Part shown: piece after piece, positions 25,966 through 33,823 of the stretch
Position numbering within the stretch: position 1 is the stretch's first letter
Layout: every line of letters starts with the position of its first letter
Assembly (NCBI GenBank): GCA_903955385.1
Contig: CAJBNH010000032.1
Span: 62,001-126,000 of the forward strand
Reading direction: 5' to 3'
Source of the DNA: an uncultured Myxococcales bacterium
Lineage (GTDB): Bacteria; Myxococcota_A; UBA9042
Length of the DNA stretch: 64,000 nt
Translations under genes and position numbers: made by a program
The notes under the pieces: generated by a model
The model's database searches: none
The model's input: only the letters and a program-made list of their open reading frames with translations
What the model was told of the DNA's origin: nothing

Positions 25966-26904
25966 TCAGGCGTCGAGCAGGGCGGCGTCGAGCAGTTCTT
26001 CGGCCAGATCCGGTCCGCCAAGGTCGCGGATCTCTTGGATTCCAGTCGGACTCGTGACGTTGATCTCGGTCAGCTTCTCGCCGATGAGGTCGATGCCCAC
26101 GAACAGGTGACCGGCGGCCTTCAGCGCGGGCCCCAGCTGGTCACACAGCGCCTGCTCGCGCGGATTGAGGGGCGCCAGCTCGACCCGCGCACCCACGTGG
26201 ATGTTGCCGCGCAGGTCGTCGGGGGGCGGGATCCGCAGCAGGCCCGCGCGGGCGACGCCATCGACCAGAATCACCCGCTTGTCGCCCAGGACGACTTCGG
26301 GCAAGTACTTCTGCGCCAAGATGAATTCGCGTCCGTTGTGGGTGCTCATCTCCAGCAGCGACCGGGTGTTCAGGTCGCCCGGGTGCAGCGCCACCACGCC
26401 GTTGCCGCCCGACCAGCCCAGCGGCTTGAGCACGATCGACCCGCCGACATCGCGTTGGAACTGCAGGATCGTCGCCATGCTGCGCGTGACCAGCGTGGGC
26501 GGCGCCAGCTCCGGAAACTTCAGGACGCTGACCTTCTCATTCCACGATCGCAGCGACTCGGGGCGGCTGAGCACCCGCGTAGGGGGCGGCGCCAGCTCCA
26601 GCACGTAAGTGGCGGCGATGTAGTTCAGATCGAACGGCGGGTCCTTGCGCATCCAGACGACGTCGAAGTCGCCCAGTGCGCGAATCGCCGTCGGTCCGTC
26701 GTGAAAGTGCGAGCCCCGCACCCGCTGCACCTGCGTGGGACGGCAGGTGGCGAATCCCCGACCCGACTGGCCGAACAGACCATCGGTGTCGCAGGTATGC
26801 ACTTCGTGGCCGCGCGCTTGGGCGGCGAGCATCAGCGCAAAGGACGAGTCCTTGGTGATGTCGATGCCGGCCAGCGGATCGACCACGAACAGATGGGCGA
26901 CCAT
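25966..26904 (-). CDS. gshB: Glutathione synthetase GshB
   Basis: 312 aa, matching the usual 315. It joins gamma-glutamylcysteine and glycine using ATP. Visible signatures are HLFVVDPLAGIDITKDSSF at the N-terminus, WMRKDPPFDLNYI, the ATP-grasp strand GSIVLKPLGWSGGNGVV and the C-terminal metal/ATP motif EINVTSPTGIQEI. The ATG at 26904 begins the standard family start; more upstream residues are Pro/Arg-rich and not coding. No gshA is visible in the window. The upstream OB-fold lipoprotein ends 25 bp away in the same orientation, so the two may be co-transcribed. Confidence 0.93.
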   Translation of the reverse strand: MVAHLFVVDPLAGIDITKDSSFALMLAAQARGHEVHTCDTDGLFGQSGRGFATCRPTQVQRVRGSHFHDGPTAIRALGDFDVVWMRKDPPFDLNYIAATYVLELAPPPTRVLSRPESLRSWNEKVSVLKFPELAPPTLVTRSMATILQFQRDVGGSIVLKPLGWSGGNGVVALHPGDLNTRSLLEMSTHNGREFILAQKYLPEVVLGDKRVILVDGVARAGLLRIPPPDDLRGNIHVGARVELAPLNPREQALCDQLGPALKAAGHLFVGIDLIGEKLTEINVTSPTGIQEIRDLGGPDLAEELLDAALLDA

Positions 26905-26929
26905 GGCGACCTCTTCCAGGGGCTGGGGA

Positions 26930-27610
26930 TTACTTGGCGGCGGGAGCCGGGGCAGGCGCGGCGGCCGGCGCAGGAGCCGCGGCCGGCGCGGGAACAGCAG
27001 CCGGGGCAACAGCGGGACCGGCGGGCGGCGCGGCGGCGGCGGCGGCGGCTTGCTCCACCGTCACTTCGGCGTCCTCGAGCAGCACGTCGTACAGGTAGCC
27101 GGCGCCCATGTCGCGGTCGACGCCCAGCTTGCCCTTGACCTTGACCAGATCGCCGCGTTCCGCGCTGCCGGTCACGCTGGTGACGACGAGCTTGCCCTCG
27201 GTGCCGTCGACCACATGGATCCAGTTCTTGCCCATGATGCCGCGGTTGACCTTGATGACGCGCCCGCGCACCTCAAACGTCTGGCCGCCCAGCGTTGCCT
27301 TGTTGGTGCGGACCTCGGCGACGGTGTGGTCGGCCTTGGCGACGGTGCCGATGTCGATCGGCTTGTCGGCGGGCAGCGCGGGGTGGCCACCCTCCGGCAT
27401 CGTGCCGCCCATCGCCGGGTGGGACGGGGGCATGGCGGGATTGGCTCCGGGGGGCAGGTCGGGGACGACACCGGCGGCGCCGGCGGGTGCGTTTTCCTGC
27501 GCGACGGCCTGGGTAGGCACCTCGGTGGCGCCGGGCTCGGCCTTGCGGCCACAGCCTACGAGGACCAGGGGAAGGGCGGCGAGGAGCAACAGTAGGGTGC
27601 GGATCGACAT
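26930..27610 (-). CDS. NrfJ-like OB-fold lipoprotein
   Basis: 226 aa. The lipoprotein signal ends LPLVLVGCGRK, with Cys as the lipid site. After a Pro/Ala/Gly-rich linker comes a compact beta domain: TVAEVRTNKATLGGQTFEVR, GRVIKVNRGIMGKNWIHVVD, LVVTSVTGSAERGDLVKVKG, GYLYDVLLEDAEVTVE. The GKVVKv-iMGKNWiHl-DGtg pattern is that of small periplasmic OB-fold proteins annotated near nitrite-reductase nrf genes (NrfJ-like), whose function is unclear. It ends in a long Ala/Pro repeat tail (about 45 residues). It is divergent from dinB and probably co-transcribed with gshB. Confidence 0.72.
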   Translation of the reverse strand: MSIRTLLLLLAALPLVLVGCGRKAEPGATEVPTQAVAQENAPAGAAGVVPDLPPGANPAMPPSHPAMGGTMPEGGHPALPADKPIDIGTVAKADHTVAEVRTNKATLGGQTFEVRGRVIKVNRGIMGKNWIHVVDGTEGKLVVTSVTGSAERGDLVKVKGKLGVDRDMGAGYLYDVLLEDAEVTVEQAAAAAAAPPAGPAVAPAAVPAPAAAPAPAAAPAPAPAAK

Positions 27611-27743
27611 GGGTGGGGGTGCCTCTGGATGGGGCCGGCGGGTGCCGCGGCGGCTTCGGGCGGGCGCGGCTGGCCGGGAAACGGGGGCGCATCCTAGCGC
27701 GCCACGCGGCAAAGGCAATCGTACGGTGGGAATGCCGCGCCGG

Positions 27744-27768
27744 GATGTCGTTCAACATCTTGGGATGT
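27744..27768. promoter_or_regulatory. Candidate operator: three alternating GATGT half-sites before dinB
   Basis: GATGT at 27744-27748, its complement ACATC at 27755-27759 and GATGT again at 27764-27768, forming two overlapping inverted repeats; the outer copies sit in a GGGATGTC direct repeat 20 bp apart. The site lies in the divergent region between the OB-fold lipoprotein gene and dinB, about 75 bp before dinB. It does not match a LexA box I know. Regulatory role inferred from symmetry and position. Confidence 0.35.
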
Positions 27769-27818
27769 CTTGGTTTTTGCGATGGGTCTGGTGTCAGCGA
27801 TGGCGTCGGCGTCGTCTC

Positions 27819-27827
27819 TGCTACACT
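27819..27827 (+). promoter_or_regulatory. Candidate extended -10 promoter for dinB
   Basis: TGCTACACT is an extended -10 element (TGn plus TACACT, four of six consensus matches); no -35 is seen at the right distance. Transcription would begin about 7 nt downstream, at or next to the ATG at 27834, so the message could be nearly leaderless. No good ribosome-binding site lies before that ATG. Confidence 0.35.
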
Positions 27828-27833
27828 GGGGAC

Positions 27834-29057
27834 ATGAGCCGTTCCACCTCCCCCGGCCGCTGGTCCCGCATCATCGTCCACGCGGACATGGACGCGTTCT
27901 ATGCCGCCGTGGAGCAGCTGGACCGCCCGGAGCTGCGGGGCAAGCCGCTGCTGATCGGCGGCACCGGGCCAAGAAGCGTGGTGGCGACGGCCAGTTACGA
28001 AGCACGCCCGTTCGGGGTCGGCAGCGCGATGCCGATGGGGTTGGCGTTGCGCAAGTGCCCGCAGGCGATCGTGGTGCCGCCGCGGTTGGCGCGCTATGCC
28101 GAGGTGTCGGACCGGATCATGAGTGTTTTTGCGACGTTCTCGCCACTGGTCGAGGCGCTGTCGCTGGACGAGGCATTTCTGGACCTGACCGGTGCCGAGG
28201 GGCTGTTCGGTCCGCCGGAAGAGATGGCGCGGCGGATCAAGGGGGCGGTGCGTGAGGCGACGGGACTGACGGTGTCGGTCGGCGTCGCACCGAACAAGTA
28301 CGTGGCCAAGGTGGCGAGCGACATCCGCAAGCCGGACGGTCTGTGCGTGGTGCCCCCGGATGGCGTGCGAGCGTTTCTGGATCCGCTGCCGGTATCGAGG
28401 CTGTGGGGCGTCGGCAAGCATGGGGAAGAGCGCTTGCAGGACATGGGGTTGCGCACGCTGGCCGACGTCGCTGCGGCGGACCCGGCGTGGCTGGAGCGCA
28501 GGCTGGGGTCGATGGGGCCGCACGTTCACGCGCTGGCGCAGGGCATCGACCCGCGGCCGGTGGTGCCGGACCGAGAGGCCAAAAGTATCGGCAGCGAGGT
28601 GACGCTGGACGACGACGTGGTGGGGCGCGCGGCGATCACGCCGCACCTGCTGCGCGAGGCGGACCGGGTGGGGCGGCGGTTGCGGCGCGCCGGTCTGCGG
28701 GCCGGCGGGGTGCGGGTCAAGCTGAAGACCACGAAGTTTCAGCTGTTGACCAGGCAGACGGCCCTGCACCCGCCGACCAGCTCGGGCGATGTGCTTTACC
28801 GCGAGGCGCTGCGGCTGCTGGACGCATTCGATCTGGGCGTGCCGATGCGGCTGGTTGGGCTTGCAGCCTACGATCTGGCCGACGCGGCAGCGCCGGTGCA
28901 GGGCGAGCTGTTCGGGCAGGAGGGCCGCGAACGTCAGCAGCGGCTGGACCAAGCGGTCGATGCGCTGCGCAGCCGATTCGGCAAGGCGGCGGTGCGGCGG
29001 GGCAGCGAAATCGAGGACGAGGGGCCCGAGCGCCAGCCGGACCGGATGCGGGATTGA
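27834..29057 (+). CDS. dinB: DNA polymerase IV (Y-family, DinB)
   Basis: 407 aa. A translesion DNA polymerase. Catalytic acidic residues are present: Asp18 in VHADMDAFYAAVEQ, and Asp112/Glu113 in SLDEAFLDLTGA. Other landmarks are ATASYEARPFGVGSAMPMG, SVGVAPNKYVAKVASD and the helix-hairpin-helix stretch RLWGVGKHGEERLQDMG. The C-terminal little-finger domain ends with QGELFG, a Q-x-x-L-F sliding-clamp motif, followed by a polar tail. The start is chosen because MSRSTSPGRWSRIIVHADMD is the natural Y-family opening and the longer upstream frame overlaps the divergent lipoprotein gene. Confidence 0.95.
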   Translation: MSRSTSPGRWSRIIVHADMDAFYAAVEQLDRPELRGKPLLIGGTGPRSVVATASYEARPFGVGSAMPMGLALRKCPQAIVVPPRLARYAEVSDRIMSVFATFSPLVEALSLDEAFLDLTGAEGLFGPPEEMARRIKGAVREATGLTVSVGVAPNKYVAKVASDIRKPDGLCVVPPDGVRAFLDPLPVSRLWGVGKHGEERLQDMGLRTLADVAAADPAWLERRLGSMGPHVHALAQGIDPRPVVPDREAKSIGSEVTLDDDVVGRAAITPHLLREADRVGRRLRRAGLRAGGVRVKLKTTKFQLLTRQTALHPPTSSGDVLYREALRLLDAFDLGVPMRLVGLAAYDLADAAAPVQGELFGQEGRERQQRLDQAVDALRSRFGKAAVRRGSEIEDEGPERQPDRMRD

Positions 29058-29101
29058 GCGTCGGCCGCAGCCCAGCCACTGAACTGGCGGGCTATCTTTG
29101 C

Positions 29102-29123
29102 GGCGTCCACCTCCGTGGACGCC
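29102..29123. terminator. Perfect 9-bp hairpin downstream of dinB
   Basis: GGCGTCCAC / GTGGACGCC arms with a CTCC loop at 29102-29123. It lies 45 bp after the dinB stop in the convergent gap before the leftward gene at 29222. There is no T-run on either side, so intrinsic termination is uncertain; it may be a structured intergenic repeat. Confidence 0.35.
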
Positions 29124-29165
29124 CCGGGCCCGAGCCGCCCGCGGAGGCGGTCGGCGCAATCATAG

Positions 29166-29186
29166 CCCGGGGGTTCAGCCCCTGGG
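29166..29186. repeat. Second GC-rich hairpin in the dinB downstream gap
   Basis: CCCGGGGG / CCCCTGGG arms (one G-U pair) around TTCAG. With the 29102-29123 hairpin it fills the 164-bp gap with structure. The phrase TAGCCCGGGGGTTCAGCCCC has the look of an interspersed intergenic element, but no second copy is seen in this window. Confidence 0.4.
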
Positions 29187-29221
29187 ATCCGTTCACCGGT
29201 CAAAACCACCGTGACGAGGAA

Positions 29222-29944
29222 CTAGTCGCCGCCCGCGCCCGAAAACCCGTCGTCGCGGTCCTTGAACAGGAAGTTGAAGCTGGTCAGGCTGCCGTAGCAC
29301 CCCGTGACGTAAGTCTGCAGCTGCACTTTGTCTTGCCCGTCCAGGTTCGAGGCGTTCACCTTCTGTTCCAGCACCCGCAGCTTGTCGCGGATCGACACGA
29401 CCTTGCGGAACAGGACGTCGACGTCCAGCTCTTTGGACGCGAGCTCGGGGTTTGCGGGGCGCACGATCACCGTGCCGCCCCGGTAGCGCGGGTGCATCGG
29501 CACGTCGGACAGACCCAAGGCCTCGTCCAGCACCTCGGACAGAATGGACTTCAGGGCGTCGCGGTCCATGGTCTCTCCCTCGTCGGTCGTGAAATCCAGA
29601 GGAATCTCGCGCAGCTTGGGGGCCGGCGCATCGTCGTCGCGGTCACGGGCCGGGCGACTGCGCGTCGGTGGCGCGTGGCGACGGGCGTCCTGCACGAACT
29701 GGCTGCGGCGCTGCTGTTCGCGTTGGTAGGGCGACACGTCCGCGTCGGCGGGCACGCTGGTCCCCGGCATCAGGCGCTGGCGGTCCAGGTGGTACTCGGG
29801 GCAGCCGAATTCGTGCGCCGCAGCCGTGGGATGGCCCGGACGCCCCTGACAGGTGCCCATCGTGCGCATCAGCCGGTCGGTGTACTCGACGCGGAAGTGG
29901 CGACACGATCCGCAGCGGTTGTAGACCTCGGTGACGTCCGACAT
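29222..29944 (-). CDS. Hypothetical protein with N-terminal Cys cluster
   Basis: 240 aa from ATG at 29944 (MSDVTEVYNRCGSCRHFRVE). Four Cys (CGSC, then one before QGRPGHP and one in FGCPEYH) could bind zinc or an iron-sulfur cluster. A basic, Arg-rich linker follows (about residues 75-110), then a helical domain with MDRDALKSILSEVLDEALGL and VSIRDKLRVLEQKVNAS, ending in an aromatic/Gly tail. No family recognised. It starts 100 bp beyond the stop of the DUF3857 operon and is read in the same direction as that operon. Confidence 0.62.
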   Translation of the reverse strand: MSDVTEVYNRCGSCRHFRVEYTDRLMRTMGTCQGRPGHPTAAAHEFGCPEYHLDRQRLMPGTSVPADADVSPYQREQQRRSQFVQDARRHAPPTRSRPARDRDDDAPAPKLREIPLDFTTDEGETMDRDALKSILSEVLDEALGLSDVPMHPRYRGGTVIVRPANPELASKELDVDVLFRKVVSIRDKLRVLEQKVNASNLDGQDKVQLQTYVTGCYGSLTSFNFLFKDRDDGFSGAGGD

Positions 29945-30043
29945 GGCGCGCGGTATCGCAGTGGCCTGCGGTGGCGTCAAGGCGCGGAGGCCGACCTGCG
30001 AACGATTCTCGCAAGATCTGGGGGATGCCGTCGGCTTCGGCGG

Positions 30044-33000
30044 TCAGCGCGTCAGCCGAACGACCTCGGCGGCGTCGATGCGGCGCAGGGCGGTCGCCCA
30101 CTCCGGGTAGGCGACGGGGGCGACGACGGCCGGCTGGGTGCGGATGCGCTTCACGAGGCTGCGCTGCGCACCGGCACCGGTAGATGTGCGTGAAAAGTGC
30201 ACATCCTGTGCGTCCAAGGCGACGTCGGCCTCTGCCGCCTTGAGGTCGGCGCCCAGACTGTGCACCGAGACACGCACCTCGTTGTCCAGCGTATGGCTGA
30301 ACAGCAACGGCATCTTGCGGTCGCCCACCGCGGTGTAGGCCTGACCGAGCTGGTCGGGGTAGAGCAGCAGCTCGAGGTTGTTCAGGCGTCGCGGATCGGC
30401 CGGCGCGTGGACGTGGTACTCGATGCCGACGGGTCCCGTTCCCGTCAGGTCCTGAAGACCCACCAGCTCAAGCGTCATGCCTGGGTAGGTGCTGCCGACC
30501 AGCTGGCTCAGGAGCTCGCTGCGGCTCTCTTCGGTCGACCCCACCAGCAGCGCGCGCACCAGAGCGCCCAGCGCGCCGCCCAGTCGCTCGCGGACCACCG
30601 CCTCGATCCGGCCGTCTGCGTGCCAGTCCAGCTCGACCTGCACGTCGCGGCGATCCTGACCCTCGCCCAGCGCCGGCACCGTCACGTGGGGGTCTTGCGG
30701 CGTTTGCGGGCAGCCGACCAGCAGCCCGGCGCGTCCTCGCAGCCCGGCGCGGATGTGGTTCAGCACGCCACCCTCCAGCCCCGGGTCGTACCAGATCTCT
30801 TGGGGCGACGCGGGGTTGGCACCGGGCACCCGCAGTCGCACCAGACTCATGCCGAAGTCGTCGGGGTCGGGCGGCGCGTTCGCCGGTGTGCGAGCCAGCG
30901 GCACGACCCGCACCAGACAGGCGTCAGTTCCCAGCCGACGCGCGATCGTCTGCAGCACCGACGCGCGGTCGCCCTTCTGATCCGTCAGCGCCGAGTCCGG
31001 CCGACCGGGAATGCCGCCACCGTGCTCGTTCTGCACCGCCCGCGCCAGACGCGCCGCCACCTGCTCCCAGCGTCCGCGCCCCTGCGGCAGCGCCCGCGCT
31101 TGCGCCACCCAGCGATCCAGCTCGTCGTCGCGCACGGCCAGCCACGCCGCCAGCGCCTCGTTCCACGGCTCCAGCACCGACGCAAGATCGACCTGGGCCG
31201 AGACACGCACCGACGGCAGGGCCGACTCCGGGCGCACCGACAGCGGCTCCAACCGGGCGCGGCGCATCGCGTGCGTGCGGAAGATGTGGGCGGTGTAGGC
31301 CCCGTCGCGGCGTACTTCGGGCGGAGGCACCGAGGGCGACGCGGCGTACTCGACCGTGACGCCGTCGGGAACCAGCACCACGAATTCCGCAAGCAGTGTT
31401 GGACCATCGACCGACTGCAGGATGAAGGGGGCAAGGCGCGTGGCGCCGGTGGCCGGGTCGTCGGGCGCAACGTAGACGACCTGAGCGTGCTCGACGGCCG
31501 TTCCCGCGCTGACCGCACGCAGCGACACGGTTTCCTTGTCCGCCGTCTCCGCCGGGGGAACCGACGTACCGTCTGCCATCCAGGTGCGGGCGAACTCGAG
31601 CTCGGCCCCGTCGCCGATGCGGACCTCGCCCACGTCGCCCGCCGCGCGGTCGTCCAGCACCCGCACGATCTGGTGCACCCGCCGCAAGGCACCGCCGCCG
31701 GGCAGCAGCACCACGATTTCCTGATCCAGCAGCCACGCCGTGCTGGCGCCGCGGAACAGCGCCTCGTCGTCTGGAACCACTGCGATGTCGCGCCCTTCGC
31801 GCCGCCATGCCTGCCACGGTGCCGAGGCCCCCGCCTGCAGCGCGCGCTGCCGCACGTCAAGCGCGACGTCGCGCCCCGTCAGCAGGTCCTGCAGCGACCG
31901 CTGCCAAGTCCCCGTCGCGCCTTGATTCCACGCAACCTGTGCGAGCTGCCAGCGCTCCTCTGTCTGGTCCCGCGACCACGGCAGCAAGGGAATCTCGGGG
32001 TCGGCCGAGCCCTGATGGAGCGCCTTCAGCCGCCGGAAAGCCTCGGTGGCCAGTGCCGGGGATTGCATCGCTGCTTGCAGCGCCTGCCGTGCTTCGGCCT
32101 GCTGGTCGACGGTGGTCAGCCCCTGCGCAAGCGATAGGGCCTTCTGCGGGCACAAGGGCGTCCGCGCCAGCACCTGCCGCGTGAGCGTCCGGTCCAAGCC
32201 GTCCAGACCCAAGGACAACGCTCGCTCCCACACATCGCAGTCGCGCGGTTGGGCATCGACGGCCAGCAGCGCCTCTTGCCCCGCATCATCCGTCAGTCCC
32301 AGGGCCAGCAGCACCTGACCGCGCTCGAGGGCAAGGTCGGCGCGGCGAGCCGCGGGCGAGGATGGCTGCGAGCGCGTCTCGCCCTGCGCGACCGGCGGGT
32401 CGGGGTCCTGCGGGCCGAGCTGCGTCAGCAGGCCGGTCAGCAAGTGCCATGCGTGCGCGGGGTTGCCGGCGTCGCGGACCTTGGCCACCCGGTCCACCTG
32501 GGCGTCGACGTGGTCCGGTCGGCTGTCGAGCACCCGGTCCAGCGCCGACAGCGGAGCGGTGGACTGCGGGTCCAGACCGGCCATCGCCTCGACCGTCAGC
32601 CACGCGGCCAGCGGGCCCTGCGGAAAGGTCGTGGCGAGCTCGGACCGCGCTGGACTGGCCGGCTGCAGCAGCGCAAGGGCGACTTGCCGCGCCGCCGCTG
32701 GCCAAGTCGTCGGAGGATGCGTCTCAGCCAGAGCAACGGTGGAAGCCGGAATTACATCCAATTCAACAGGTTCCGAGGTGTCTCCCAAAGCGGCGGCGAC
32801 GTCCAGTCGGTGCGGACCTGCGGTCAGCTCGACCCAGCCGCGCTGCAGTCGATCCGTGGGTCCTGTCCGGCCTGCGGCGTCGCCCGTCCACGGTTGACCG
32901 TCGAGCCACAGCCGCAGGCCGCGGGGCGCTCGTGCGACCAGATAGTGGGGACCCGCCTCTGTTTCAAAGGCCGCGCGCAGGGCGTACACGCCGGGATCGC

Positions 33001-33823
33001 GCACGGGCAGACGGTAGCGGCCGATCCGCAGCGACGCCGGCAGGGCACCCTGCTCCGCCTCGACCGGGAGCTCCAGCGCCTGACCGGAGGCTGGCGGGCC
33101 GACCGCCGGTGGCGAGTCGAACACCTCGGAAGGCTTCAGCATCGTGTCGAGGCCGGTGTGCAGGCGCCGTGAGACAGGCGCACTCCAGGCCTGCACCTGC
33201 AGCGGCCGACCGAGCGGCAAGGTGTCGCCCAGCCCAAGGTCGTCGGCCTGGGCCAGCAGGTTGCCGAGCGCGAGTCGCCGGCGCAGGGCATCGAGCGGAT
33301 GGCGCGCTTCCAGCAGTCGTTTCGTTGTTTGCGGTCGGTCGTGGATCGCCGCCAGCACGCCTTGCCGATCGCGCACGGCGAGGCGTGGCAGCGCCTCGGC
33401 GGTCAGCGTGCGCGCGACCTCTGCCGCCGCGATTGCCTCTTCGTTCACGGGAACGGTCGCCGCCAGCCGGTCTGCCGCGTCCGCCAGATCCAGCCAAGCC
33501 GCCGCGCGCCGTTGGATGTCCACGTCGCCTTGCAGCGCCAGCACCCGCAGCAGGTGTGGCAACAGACCGGGCACGGTCGCCGGAGCCAGTACCGCCCCCG
33601 CGTCGCCGTGGTCGCGCAGGTCGGCGCAGTCGATGTCGTGCAACAGGCACAACCAGCCGAGATCCTGATGCGCCGCAGCGCGTTGCAAGGGGTCGCCCAG
33701 ACGCTCGCGGGCGTCGTCGCGCAGCTTGGCGGCATCCACGCCGGGGTCGAACGCCGACAGCGGTGCGCCGCAGGCCGCCAGGAGCGTCAGACCCAGCCCG
33801 ATCAGCAGCAGGCGCGCGTTCAT
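30044..33823 (-). CDS. Large DUF3857-type lipoprotein with degenerate transglutaminase domain
   Basis: 1259 aa. Lipoprotein signal RLLLIGLGLTLLAAC with Cys at 18. Residues about 20-620 contain TPR-like helices and a beta domain resembling a sugar/ligand-binding fold. Residues about 680-880 are the DUF3857-like beta region (VVLLPGGGALRRVHQIVRVL, FVVLVPDGVTVEYAASPSVP). Residues about 900-1010 align with a transglutaminase fold, but the GDCKD block is replaced by QKGDRAS and the His position by GMSLVRLRV; only an Asp-like position (WYDPGLEG) survives. The start overlaps the upstream stop as ATGA. It is probably an enzymatically inactive paralogue of the protein encoded just upstream. Confidence 0.75.
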   Translation of the reverse strand: MNARLLLIGLGLTLLAACGAPLSAFDPGVDAAKLRDDARERLGDPLQRAAAHQDLGWLCLLHDIDCADLRDHGDAGAVLAPATVPGLLPHLLRVLALQGDVDIQRRAAAWLDLADAADRLAATVPVNEEAIAAAEVARTLTAEALPRLAVRDRQGVLAAIHDRPQTTKRLLEARHPLDALRRRLALGNLLAQADDLGLGDTLPLGRPLQVQAWSAPVSRRLHTGLDTMLKPSEVFDSPPAVGPPASGQALELPVEAEQGALPASLRIGRYRLPVRDPGVYALRAAFETEAGPHYLVARAPRGLRLWLDGQPWTGDAAGRTGPTDRLQRGWVELTAGPHRLDVAAALGDTSEPVELDVIPASTVALAETHPPTTWPAAARQVALALLQPASPARSELATTFPQGPLAAWLTVEAMAGLDPQSTAPLSALDRVLDSRPDHVDAQVDRVAKVRDAGNPAHAWHLLTGLLTQLGPQDPDPPVAQGETRSQPSSPAARRADLALERGQVLLALGLTDDAGQEALLAVDAQPRDCDVWERALSLGLDGLDRTLTRQVLARTPLCPQKALSLAQGLTTVDQQAEARQALQAAMQSPALATEAFRRLKALHQGSADPEIPLLPWSRDQTEERWQLAQVAWNQGATGTWQRSLQDLLTGRDVALDVRQRALQAGASAPWQAWRREGRDIAVVPDDEALFRGASTAWLLDQEIVVLLPGGGALRRVHQIVRVLDDRAAGDVGEVRIGDGAELEFARTWMADGTSVPPAETADKETVSLRAVSAGTAVEHAQVVYVAPDDPATGATRLAPFILQSVDGPTLLAEFVVLVPDGVTVEYAASPSVPPPEVRRDGAYTAHIFRTHAMRRARLEPLSVRPESALPSVRVSAQVDLASVLEPWNEALAAWLAVRDDELDRWVAQARALPQGRGRWEQVAARLARAVQNEHGGGIPGRPDSALTDQKGDRASVLQTIARRLGTDACLVRVVPLARTPANAPPDPDDFGMSLVRLRVPGANPASPQEIWYDPGLEGGVLNHIRAGLRGRAGLLVGCPQTPQDPHVTVPALGEGQDRRDVQVELDWHADGRIEAVVRERLGGALGALVRALLVGSTEESRSELLSQLVGSTYPGMTLELVGLQDLTGTGPVGIEYHVHAPADPRRLNNLELLLYPDQLGQAYTAVGDRKMPLLFSHTLDNEVRVSVHSLGADLKAAEADVALDAQDVHFSRTSTGAGAQRSLVKRIRTQPAVVAPVAYPEWATALRRIDAAEVVRLTR

